DNA of 5,411 nt from the NCBI GenBank assembly GCA_900321895.1, contig ONYB01000108.1, positions 1-5,411 of the forward strand, written 5' to 3'. Positions 1 through 5,411 of this stretch are shown here, piece by piece; position 1 is the stretch's first letter, and each line of letters opens with the position of its first letter. The DNA comes from an uncultured Brachyspira sp. (GTDB taxonomy: Bacteria; Cyanobacteriota; Vampirovibrionia; Gastranaerophilales; Gastranaerophilaceae). The notes under the pieces were generated by a model. The model saw nothing but the letters and a program-made list of their open reading frames with translations. It ran no database searches and was not told where the DNA came from. The translations under genes and the position numbers were made by a program.

Positions 1-663
1 GTTTTCAGAATTTTGTCATCTGATGTTGAAATTAAATTTTACTTTAAAGACGGAGACGAAATTAAAAAAGGCGATAAGATTGCGGATTTGAAAGGGCCTG
101 CTAAGTATTTGCTTATGGGTGAACGTGTTGCTTTGAATTATGCACAGAGAATGAGCGGAATTGCAACAGAAACAAGAAAATACCAAAACGCAATCGGTTC
201 TAATAAGGCAAAAATTGTTGACACAAGAAAAACGACCCCTTGTTTCAGAGCTTTTGAAAAATATGCGGTGTTTACGGGTTGCGGACACATGCACAGATTT
301 AACCTTTCTGATTGTGCAATGATAAAGGACAACCACATAAGACTTGCAGGAAGTATTACAAACGCGGTCACAAAATTACGTGATAAAATTTCTTTTACAC
401 ATAAAATAGAAGTCGAATGCGATACGTTTGAACAGGTAAAAGAAGCAGTTGCTGCAGGTGCAGACATAATTATGCTTGATAACATGAACTGTGACACAAT
501 GAAAATGGCATGCGAATATATTAATCACCGTGCGATTGTTGAGGCGAGCGGAAACGTAAATCTCTCAACTGTTTCGACTATTGCGGAATGCGGTGTCGAT
601 ATAATTTCGTCAAGTGCAATCGTTGCGAAAGCTCCGACTTTGGACTTGGGATTGGATATGTAA
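1..663 (+). CDS. nadC: Nicotinate-nucleotide pyrophosphorylase (quinolinate phosphoribosyltransferase), 5'-truncated by window edge
   Basis: This cytoplasmic enzyme converts quinolinate and PRPP to nicotinate mononucleotide, CO2 and pyrophosphate, the step where de novo NAD synthesis joins the common pathway. The frame is open from base 1, so the first 220 visible residues are the C-terminal part of a protein usually about 280 residues long; roughly 60 residues lie outside the window. Family motifs appear in order: a DGDEIKKGD turn near the start, GERVALN, MSGIAT, VDTRKTTP (substrate-binding Arg and Lys), EKYAV, HRFNLSD, MIKDNHI (catalytic Lys region), IEVEC, IMLDN, EASGNV and GVDIIS. One oddity is the loop before HRF, which reads TGCGHMHR where most homologs have a GGG-type glycine run. 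The stop is followed by a hairpin, so this is probably the last gene of its transcript. Identification is by motif reading and is secure. Confidence 0.95.
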   Translation, partial: VFRILSSDVEIKFYFKDGDEIKKGDKIADLKGPAKYLLMGERVALNYAQRMSGIATETRKYQNAIGSNKAKIVDTRKTTPCFRAFEKYAVFTGCGHMHRFNLSDCAMIKDNHIRLAGSITNAVTKLRDKISFTHKIEVECDTFEQVKEAVAAGADIIMLDNMNCDTMKMACEYINHRAIVEASGNVNLSTVSTIAECGVDIISSSAIVAKAPTLDLGLDM

Positions 664-698
664 TTTATATATAAAGTGTAGGTCGGACACCAAATGTT

Positions 699-744
699 AA
701 GCACTCGAAAAAGTTTTTTTTCGGGTGCTTGTTGCTTTTTCAAC
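699..744 (+). terminator. Probable intrinsic terminator after nadC, with a small second hairpin
   Basis: Bases 699-712 pair with 717-730 to give a 14-bp stem with one G-T wobble and a GTTT loop. A second short hairpin follows directly (GTTG 731-734 with CAAC 741-744, loop CTTTTT). The run of T that normally follows the stem is displaced: five T at 736-740, inside the second hairpin loop, so termination efficiency is uncertain. The position between the nadC stop and the next gene supports a terminator role. Confidence 0.65.
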
Positions 745-846
745 ATGTTTAAAAAATTAATTGTAAAGTTTCTTAAATTTGATAGCAAAAAAAAATTTGC
801 TTTGTTTTAGAATAAGTGTAGAAGACATTAATTTAATTGGTGGGAC

Positions 847-1719
847 ATGAAAATTAATTCAATAAAAAATGATTTTACCCTAAAGCCCGGTATACAGGAG
901 GCTTATCGTAACTCGCAGCACGACGTGAAAGCGAAAGGTGCGGGATTGTGTGAAAAAAATAATAGAGGATATAATGTAGCGTTTAACGGCAGTTTACCAG
1001 GAGAATTGAGTGGGGCTGCCGTTAACGTTTCTAAGTCTTTCGGAATGAAATCTTTGGATTGGCTCTTAGAGTTTGTAAAAGATCATAACGTTTCCGGAAG
1101 TGCCCTAATGGCTTTGTTTTTAGCTGGAGCACTAAGACCTGCAACGATTATGGCTCTACCTGGGAAAGATGATAAGGATGATAAGATTTACGCTTCGGGT
1201 CACTCGATGGCATCGGGTGTAATCGGATTTTTGGCATCTGTTATTGCCACAACTCCTTGGGATAACGGCGTTAACAAGATTAAAGATAACTACAGAAACC
1301 ATTACAATACGGTTTTAGACAACCTTAAAAATGGCACAACGAATGAGCCTGAGCCGATTAAGTTCAAGTTCAACCTGTTTGAGAAAAAATATGAAAAATT
1401 GGTAGAATTGCAAAAGAAAGCGATTAAAGACCCTGCACTAAAAAGGGAATGCAAAAACTACATCAACGCTCTTGAAATTGAAATGAAAAACCTTTCAGAC
1501 TGGGCAATCGCAATTCCTCGTTCAATGTTGACAATCGCACTTATTCCGCCGATTTTGAAATACGTTTTCGGGCTAGAAAAGAAAAAGGCAGGCGACAAAA
1601 AAGAAACAACCCCTGCTCAAACTCAACAACAGCAGGCAGATGATACTAAACAAAAAGTAGAAACAGCAATATCAAAATTACCTAATGCGTTCAGCGATTT
1701 CAAAGGAGGTAAACAATAA
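847..1719 (+). CDS. Uncharacterised protein with N-terminal AFNG motif and three hydrophobic segments
   Basis: I recognise no named family. The 290-residue protein has a polar, Asn-containing N-terminus without a classical signal peptide, ending in NVAFNG (residues 43-48). Three hydrophobic stretches follow at about 84-104, 117-136 and 223-241. The first two are separated by a charged loop holding DDKDDK (108-113), and the last two by a lysine-rich helical region (about 140-215). The C-terminus is hydrophilic, with a Q run at 258-263. The hydrophobic stretches suggest membrane association, but they are short and broken by proline and glycine, so topology is open. The start at 847 is the only early ATG; the upstream GGTGGG lies closer than ideal. 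It overlaps the next gene by one base and resembles it in layout (AF-x-G, FLA, charged loop, SML motif), so the two are probably diverged paralogs. The style recalls Gastranaerophilales hypothetical proteins, from memory only. Confidence 0.85.
   Translation: MKINSIKNDFTLKPGIQEAYRNSQHDVKAKGAGLCEKNNRGYNVAFNGSLPGELSGAAVNVSKSFGMKSLDWLLEFVKDHNVSGSALMALFLAGALRPATIMALPGKDDKDDKIYASGHSMASGVIGFLASVIATTPWDNGVNKIKDNYRNHYNTVLDNLKNGTTNEPEPIKFKFNLFEKKYEKLVELQKKAIKDPALKRECKNYINALEIEMKNLSDWAIAIPRSMLTIALIPPILKYVFGLEKKKAGDKKETTPAQTQQQQADDTKQKVETAISKLPNAFSDFKGGKQ
1168..1185 (+). repeat. Perfect 9-bp tandem duplication inside the 847-1719 gene
   Basis: GATGATAAG occurs twice in succession and in frame, encoding DDKDDK in the charged loop between the first two hydrophobic segments. 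It may reflect replication slippage in a tolerant loop. Confidence 0.8.
1702..1710 (+). promoter_or_regulatory. Strong Shine-Dalgarno for the second gene of the pair, inside the first gene
   Basis: AAAGGAGGT lies 8 bases before the ATG at 1719 and at the same time encodes Lys-Gly-Gly near the end of the upstream protein. Together with the TAATG stop/start overlap it fixes the start of the downstream gene and indicates translational coupling of the two proteins. Confidence 0.9.
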
Positions 1720-2492
1720 TGCAAGTTACATTAAATACGATATCTCCTAAGTATAACAATTATCAAACGGCAAACAACAGACCAAAGCAACAACCTGCAT
1801 TTAGCGGATTGAGCGACAAAGCTGGGGATGTTTGTGCAAAACACCTTATTCCGAAAGTTTTTGACAACAAGGTTATAGACAAACTTACCGACAAAGTAAA
1901 AAACAGTGACAACCTTTTCAAACACTTTTTGGCAGTTGGTTCTGCTATTACAAGCGGTATGTATATGTACAAAACCGTTACAAACGACAAGTTGGATAAA
2001 GACAGAAAAAATACCCTTGCCGTAAACCAATTCTTGACCTTTGTTTTGTCAACTGCGGGTGCTTATGCACTTGACGGTTACTTGGGTGACTGGTGGCAGA
2101 AGCAAACAGCAAAATATGCCGCAAAATCTCTTGAAGATCCGACTATTCATACGGATTTTTTGAAGGAATTTAAGGCAGTAAAAGAAGAAGCTAAAAAGAT
2201 TAAGGCTTTCAACAAAACAGCATCTATGGCTGACAAAAAAGATGTTCCTTCTCTAAAAGCCGAAAAATTTATCAAGGAACGTCTTGGAAAATATATTGTG
2301 GATAAAAATGAAAAAGCTCTCTTTATGAAACGAATTTCAGGCATGGGCTATTTGAAATCAATGTTGGTCTTCTCGCTTGTCTACAGATACATCGTTCCGG
2401 TTATGGTTACAAAACCTGCAAACAAACTTTGTAATATGTATCTTGCCCATAAAGAAAGTAAAAAGGAACAAAAAGTAGCTCAAAAAGCATAA
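1719..2492 (+). CDS. Uncharacterised protein with N-terminal AFSG motif, probable paralog of its upstream neighbour
   Basis: No named family is recognised. The protein has 257 residues and opens with an Asn/Gln-rich stretch ending in QQPAFSG (24-30), the counterpart of the NVAFNG of the gene before it. Hydrophobic segments lie at about 69-84, 100-121 and 209-232. A Lys/Asp-rich loop (about 86-99) separates the first two, and a long Lys/Glu-rich, probably helical region (about 127-205) precedes the third. A KSML motif (213-216) opens the last segment, as RSML does in the upstream protein (225-228). From the AF-x-G glycine to the FLA motif is 40 residues here and 43 there. There is no classical signal peptide and no catalytic motif that I can see. 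The start is fixed by a near-perfect Shine-Dalgarno 8 bases upstream. The one-base overlap with its neighbour and the terminator just downstream suggest that both proteins are made together, perhaps as a complex. Confidence 0.88.
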   Translation: MQVTLNTISPKYNNYQTANNRPKQQPAFSGLSDKAGDVCAKHLIPKVFDNKVIDKLTDKVKNSDNLFKHFLAVGSAITSGMYMYKTVTNDKLDKDRKNTLAVNQFLTFVLSTAGAYALDGYLGDWWQKQTAKYAAKSLEDPTIHTDFLKEFKAVKEEAKKIKAFNKTASMADKKDVPSLKAEKFIKERLGKYIVDKNEKALFMKRISGMGYLKSMLVFSLVYRYIVPVMVTKPANKLCNMYLAHKESKKEQKVAQKA

Positions 2493-2510
2493 ATGTCCAC
2501 CAATATAAAG

Positions 2511-2549
2511 AAAGCACCGGCGAAGGAATTTGTCGGTGCTTTTTCTTTT
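2511..2549 (+). terminator. Intrinsic terminator closing the two-gene unit
   Basis: Bases 2511-2521 pair with 2532-2542 in an 11-bp stem with one G-T wobble and a 10-base loop, running straight into a T-rich tail (TTTTTCTTTT, 2540-2549). It lies 18 bases after the stop of the preceding gene and just before the next promoter. Confidence 0.93.
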
Positions 2550-2575
2550 AGAAATTATTAACATTTTTCAAAAAC

Positions 2576-2604
2576 TTGTCAAAATCACGCATTTGTAGTA
2601 TATT
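2576..2604 (+). promoter_or_regulatory. Sigma-70-type promoter for the HEAT-queC operon
   Basis: TTGTCA at 2576-2581 and TATATT at 2599-2604 are separated by exactly 17 bases, each box one or two changes from consensus. The promoter starts 27 bases after the terminator tail. Transcription would begin near 2611, giving a very short leader before the GTG at 2621. Read from sequence only. Confidence 0.65.
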
Positions 2605-2620
2605 CACCATAGGGGTAACC

Positions 2621-3619
2621 GTGGAAGATAGAGAAAAATTGGATTTAGAAGCTATAGCAAAAGAATGCAATTTGTATGGAGAAGGCGACAACTACGAACC
2701 TTCCAAGTCTGTTGCGTTGATAAATTCGCTTGATGAAAGATTTGAGCGAGAAAATTTGGTGCTTATTTACGATTATTTCTTGACAAAATGCAAAAAACCA
2801 GAGGTTTTGATGTCGATAATTCAATGCTCGGACAGATTGAGGGATAAGTCCTCTCTTAGTCCGCTTTTGGATATTTTGTTGTGGAAAACCGACGACGAAA
2901 CTTTAGAAAAAGATGATTTTATAAATGTTCGAGTTATGGCTGCTAAAGCGATAGCCAATCTGAAAGATACATCCGCCGTAACTCCGCTTTTGTATTGCCT
3001 AAACAACAAAGACGAAAACTACAAGATTCGATTTGCATGTGCGGATGCCCTCGGCAAAATCGGTGACAGGTTTGCTGTTACCCCACTTATTGATGTTGTA
3101 AAAGACGAAGATGAAAAATCTGTTTATTTAAGAGAATCTGCAGCTTCAGCACTCGGCATGCTCGGAGATATGCGTGCTATTGATCCGCTTGTGAGTATTT
3201 TAGAGGCTAAACAAGGAATTTTAGACAAATTTACATTTTTAAAAGAACGTGTAATAGAGGCTCTCGGCAAGCTTCGCTTGGATAAGAACGAACGAGTATT
3301 CAATGCCCTAAAAAGTTCTTTAATGGATGAATCTTCCCAAATAAGAATTAATGCGATTGAGGCACTTATGGATTCTGATTATCCAGAGGCTTACGACGCC
3401 ATAAAAGGGTGTCTTTGCGATCCGAACGACGAAGTAAAGAAAAATGCCCTGATTGCACTTTACAATATGGTCGGCAGAAAAATTTTGGATGAAGTTATAA
3501 AAGAGCCGATTTACAGTGATGTTTTGAAAGTCGAAGCCGTTTCGCTTATTGAGGAATACGAAACTGACGACGAAGAAGATGAAATTACGGAAAGGATTCG
3601 CAGGGAATTCGATGAGTAG
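2621..3619 (+). CDS. HEAT-repeat (PBS-lyase-like) protein
   Basis: This is a probable cytoplasmic helical-repeat scaffold of 332 residues. From about residue 100 it is built of roughly 30-residue units of the HEAT/PBS-lyase type: about 102-129 (VRVMAAKAIANL), 135-162 (KIRFACADALGKIGD), 169-196 (LRESAASALGMLGD), 208-235 (KERVIEALGKL) and 240-267 (IRINAIEALMDSD), with a further partial unit to about 312. The tail is acidic then charged (EYETDDEEDE). Such repeats bind proteins or, in phycobilisome lyases, assist bilin attachment; nothing here shows the partner. An upstream in-frame TTG at 2576 was rejected as start because it sits in the -35 box; GTG 2621 has AGGGG five bases ahead. TTG 2639 is a possible alternative. 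It overlaps queC by 8 bases, so the two are probably co-translated, but no known queuosine role is implied. Confidence 0.88.
   Translation: MEDREKLDLEAIAKECNLYGEGDNYEPSKSVALINSLDERFERENLVLIYDYFLTKCKKPEVLMSIIQCSDRLRDKSSLSPLLDILLWKTDDETLEKDDFINVRVMAAKAIANLKDTSAVTPLLYCLNNKDENYKIRFACADALGKIGDRFAVTPLIDVVKDEDEKSVYLRESAASALGMLGDMRAIDPLVSILEAKQGILDKFTFLKERVIEALGKLRLDKNERVFNALKSSLMDESSQIRINAIEALMDSDYPEAYDAIKGCLCDPNDEVKKNALIALYNMVGRKILDEVIKEPIYSDVLKVEAVSLIEEYETDDEEDEITERIRREFDE
3602..3606 (+). promoter_or_regulatory. Shine-Dalgarno that fixes the queC start
   Basis: AGGGA lies five bases before the ATG at 3612, within the last codons of the HEAT-repeat gene. It supports a start at 3612 rather than the in-frame TTG at 3549, which would add 21 residues that do not match QueC ahead of the nucleotide-binding loop. 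Confidence 0.75.
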
Positions 3620-4271
3620 CGGAATAATTCTTTTGTCAGGAGGCTTGGACTCTCTTGTCAGCCTTGGAATTGTCAGAGATAAATATACAATGATGATGGC
3701 GTTGACTTTTGATTACGGTCAAAAGTCCGCAGAGGAAGAAATTAAGACCTCTAAAAAGATTTGTGATTTTTATGGGATTGAACACGAGGTCTTGAAGTTG
3801 GATTGGCTCAAAAAAATTACGCACACCTCGCTTGTGAATGAGGACAAAGTTCCGGAGAATATCACTGATTTTAATGAATCTATGAAGGCTGTTTGGGTTC
3901 CGAACAGAAACGGGCTGTTTTTGAATATTGCCGCAAGCTACTGTGATTCTTTTGAGTTTGACGATATTATCATCGGTGCAAATAAAGAGGAAGCCGAAAC
4001 GTTTTCGGACAATACAAAAGAATTTATAAAAAGGGTTAATGCTGAGTTTGAATATTCTACACTTTCAAAGCCAAAAGTTAAAGCACCATTGATTGATTTG
4101 ACAAAAAATGATATAGTAAAAGCCGCACTCGAAAAGAAAATTCCGTTGGATTTGGTAAGAAGTTGTTACAATTCGGGGGAAAAACATTGCGGAAAATGCG
4201 AATCTTGCATAAGATTAAAAAATGCTTTGCTTGCAAACGGTGACAAATACTTTATTAATCTGCTTTTTTAA
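3612..4271 (+). CDS. queC: 7-cyano-7-deazaguanine (preQ0) synthase QueC
   Basis: QueC converts 7-carboxy-7-deazaguanine to preQ0 with ATP and ammonia, a cytoplasmic step in making queuosine in tRNA (or archaeosine in archaea). At 219 residues it has normal family length. The ATP pyrophosphatase loop is SGGLDS (residues 9-14), followed by TFDYGQ (32-37) and VPNRN (96-100). The C-terminal zinc site is complete: C185, C193, C196 and C199 in SCYNSGEKHCGKCESC, followed by R201. The middle reads GANKEEAETFSDN (122-134), which resembles archaeal-type QueC more than the NAVDYSGYPDC form of many bacteria; this subtype call is from memory. The start is set by the Shine-Dalgarno just upstream, and the gene overlaps the HEAT-repeat gene by 8 bases. 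The DUF366 gene begins 18 bases later. No queD, queE, folE or tgt lies in the window, so the rest of the pathway must be elsewhere or preQ0 is used differently. Confidence 0.93.
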   Translation: MSSGIILLSGGLDSLVSLGIVRDKYTMMMALTFDYGQKSAEEEIKTSKKICDFYGIEHEVLKLDWLKKITHTSLVNEDKVPENITDFNESMKAVWVPNRNGLFLNIAASYCDSFEFDDIIIGANKEEAETFSDNTKEFIKRVNAEFEYSTLSKPKVKAPLIDLTKNDIVKAALEKKIPLDLVRSCYNSGEKHCGKCESCIRLKNALLANGDKYFINLLF

Positions 4272-4289
4272 GTTATAATAAGGATTATG

Positions 4290-4844
4290 ATGAAAACAAA
4301 ATTAATTGAAGAAAATATTAAATACGAAGGCTGGCAGCTTTCACCGCACTGGATTTATAAAAATTTTAAAATTCAGGGCGATGCGACCGTTGCTTTTATT
4401 GGCGAATGCGAAGTGAAATTAACCGAAATGGTTGATATTGAGGACGTTATCAATAACGAACCGATTTATAGCAAAAACATGTTGAGTTTTATCTCGGAAC
4501 AGTTCAACGTCGGGCTTGTTGAAGGTGTTTTCAGACAAAGACTGCTTATTTGCATTATAAAAGAAGCACTCGAAAAAAGAGGGTTTAAAGTTCGCAGAAA
4601 CGGCGATGACCTATTTGTTAACAACAAAAAATTAACCGTTTCTATTGCAACAAAATCGTTGACGTCAATTCTTATCCACACCGGAATAAATATTGATTCT
4701 ACGGGTGCCCCGATTGCGGCATGCGGGCTTTCAAACGATTTAGGAATTACGGACATCGAAGGGTTTGCGAAAGAAGTTTTGACTAATTATTCGGAAGAAA
4801 TTAATGATATAATAATGGCAAGTACAAAAGTCAGAGGAGTGTAA
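4290..4844 (+). CDS. DUF366 family protein
   Basis: This matches, by recall, the DUF366 family (COG2029), conserved proteins of about 180-190 residues known mostly from archaea and of unknown function. The 184-residue product is soluble, without signal or membrane segments. Conserved-looking blocks are GDATVAFIGECEV (30-42), MVDIED (47-52), MLSFISEQF (64-72), FRQRLL (81-86), NGDDLF (104-109), KLTVSIATKS (114-123), IHTGINID (129-136) and a closing KVR (180-182). The runs of conserved polar residues (GDD, S/T-rich strand, IHTGINI) look like a ligand or catalytic pocket. A relation to the biotin/lipoate ligase fold has crossed my mind but I cannot show it. Two ATGs stand in tandem (4287, 4290); AAGGA at 4280-4284 is five bases before the second and only two before the first, so 4290 is preferred. 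It follows queC by 18 bases, hinting at a role linked to 7-deazaguanine metabolism. Confidence 0.82.
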   Translation: MKTKLIEENIKYEGWQLSPHWIYKNFKIQGDATVAFIGECEVKLTEMVDIEDVINNEPIYSKNMLSFISEQFNVGLVEGVFRQRLLICIIKEALEKRGFKVRRNGDDLFVNNKKLTVSIATKSLTSILIHTGINIDSTGAPIAACGLSNDLGITDIEGFAKEVLTNYSEEINDIIMASTKVRGV

Positions 4845-4847
4845 TTT

Positions 4848-5411
4848 ATGATGAATGATGACGAATCCCTACAAGAACAGCAGAGAACCTCTCATATAAG
4901 TTATAAAGATTACAAAAAAATGCTCTACAAAAACAAAAAGCAGGGGTTGAAACTTTTCCTCTGGGCTTTTTTTGTTTTGCTTTTAATATTTTTGGGCATG
5001 GCAAAAATGATGTCGCCTGATGTTGATATTACGCTAGGCGAGGACGAAAACCAACAGGTTGAAGATAACGTTTCAAAAGGCGAAGTCGATGGTAGATTGA
5101 AAGATTTGCAAGAAGAAGACGACACCTCTGCAATCGGTTCTGATTCGCTTTCTGTTGAAGATGGAGAAAGGGTTTCTATTCCAAAAACGAACAGACCTGA
5201 AGATGTAGAAAACAGATTGCCTGAAGAAACTCTCGGACAAAAGGCTATAACCGATGTAGTTGGCGGAACTTCAGCTCAAAAAACGCAAACTCAACCGCAA
5301 CAGGTTCAACATCAGGTTACGCATTCAGCGACATCTGCCCCTACACCCGTTCAAAGAACAACTGTTGCAAGAGTAATTGTCGGAAATTACCCTACACCTG
5401 AACAAGCAGAA
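4848..5411 (+). CDS. Single-pass membrane protein with probable C-terminal SPOR domain, 3'-truncated by window edge
   Basis: The frame stays open to the last base (188 residues visible). A charged cytoplasmic N-terminus of about 33 residues with many lysines precedes one hydrophobic segment (about 34-51, LKLFLWAFFVLLLIFLGMA). A long acidic, then Q/T/P-rich linker (about 57-170) follows, so the bulk should face outward (positive-inside rule). The last residues, VARVIVGNYPTPEQAE (173-188), match the opening strand and helix of SPOR domains, which bind septal peptidoglycan stripped of stem peptides. Only the first fifth or so of the domain is visible, so this call is moderate. The anchor-linker-SPOR layout resembles cell-division proteins such as FtsN or DedD in form only. 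AGAGGAGT (4833-4840), inside the end of the DUF366 gene, precedes the ATG at 4848; a second ATG at 4851 is also possible. The 3-base gap indicates the same operon. Confidence 0.75.
   Translation, partial: MMNDDESLQEQQRTSHISYKDYKKMLYKNKKQGLKLFLWAFFVLLLIFLGMAKMMSPDVDITLGEDENQQVEDNVSKGEVDGRLKDLQEEDDTSAIGSDSLSVEDGERVSIPKTNRPEDVENRLPEETLGQKAITDVVGGTSAQKTQTQPQQVQHQVTHSATSAPTPVQRTTVARVIVGNYPTPEQAE

Noticed and set aside
13..15. TTG as a start codon for the nadC frame
   Set aside because: The frame is open from base 1 and the protein begins in the middle of the NadC N-terminal domain; the true start lies outside the window.
138..497. Minus-strand open frame of 119 codons opposite nadC
   Set aside because: It is a shadow of a secure gene, with a Cys/Ser/Phe-rich product that resembles no family and no ribosome site noted.
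676..691. Possible palindromic repeat remnant (GTGT 676-679 with ACAC 687-690)
   Set aside because: Only four base pairs, and no second copy in the window; not distinguishable from chance.
525..788. Minus-strand open frame running from the nadC end across the intergenic gap
   Set aside because: It runs through the terminator hairpin and antisense to conserved NadC codons; the composition looks like chance.
784..813. Small hairpin (AGCAAA 784-789 with TTTGCT 796-801) and a TAGAAT at 808-813 before the gene at 847, considered as terminator and promoter
   Set aside because: The stem is only 6 A/T-rich base pairs, and the -10-like box has no recognisable -35 at 16-18 bases. A promoter must lie somewhere in 745-846, but I cannot place it with confidence.
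847..2492. The two unknown genes as a toxin-antitoxin or phage holin/lysis pair
   Set aside because: Both proteins are large (290 and 257 residues), similar in layout, and lack toxin, DNA-binding or lysis motifs; no phage genes are nearby.
3549..3551. TTG as an upstream start for queC
   Set aside because: It has no ribosome site and would add 21 Lys/Arg-rich residues before the usual QueC N-terminus (MSSGIILLSGGLDS); ATG 3612 has a proper Shine-Dalgarno.
3612..4844. QueC plus unknown neighbour as an anti-phage system (Qat or type IV CBASS style)
   Set aside because: QueC has the full biosynthetic motif set including all four zinc cysteines, and there is no cyclase, ATPase, nuclease or toxin-like effector nearby.

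Overview
This is a low-GC (roughly 35-40% by eye) bacterial chromosome fragment with every gene on the + strand. It holds six protein genes, two of them cut by the window ends, in three transcription units separated by intrinsic terminators. The organism is probably a gut member of the non-photosynthetic cyanobacterial sister lineage (Vampirovibrionia/Melainabacteria, order Gastranaerophilales). This rests mainly on the two central proteins, whose short Asn/Gln-rich N-termini ending in AF[N/S]G are a style I associate with that group. It is an inference, not proof; no rRNA or other phylogenetic marker is present.

Region 1 (1-744): the 3' end of nadC, quinolinate phosphoribosyltransferase of de novo NAD synthesis, followed by a 14-bp hairpin that probably ends its transcript. 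Region 2 (847-2549): two unrecognised, hydrophobic-segment-containing proteins that overlap by one base, with a strong Shine-Dalgarno for the second buried in the end of the first, closed by a textbook terminator. By reading they look like diverged paralogs of each other (same AF[N/S]G N-terminal motif, same order of hydrophobic segments, same lysine/aspartate-rich loop, shared SML motif near the C-terminus). They are the most novel content of the window.

Region 3 (2576-end): a promoter with near-consensus boxes and 17-bp spacing, then a tightly packed apparent operon: a HEAT-repeat protein, queC (preQ0 synthase), a DUF366-family protein, and the start of a membrane-anchored protein that appears to enter a SPOR (peptidoglycan-binding) domain just as the window ends. 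HEAT and queC overlap by 8 bases, and the DUF366 and SPOR genes are 3 bases apart. QueC has the EEAxTF-x-DN signature that I associate with archaeal-type QueC, and its neighbour belongs to a family best known from archaea; the pair is therefore a candidate functional unit and perhaps an ancient transfer. No other queuosine gene (folE, queD, queE, queF, tgt) is present in the window.

I see no tRNA, rRNA, CRISPR array, insertion sequence or credible gene on the minus strand, and no gap longer than about 185 bases lacks a gene.
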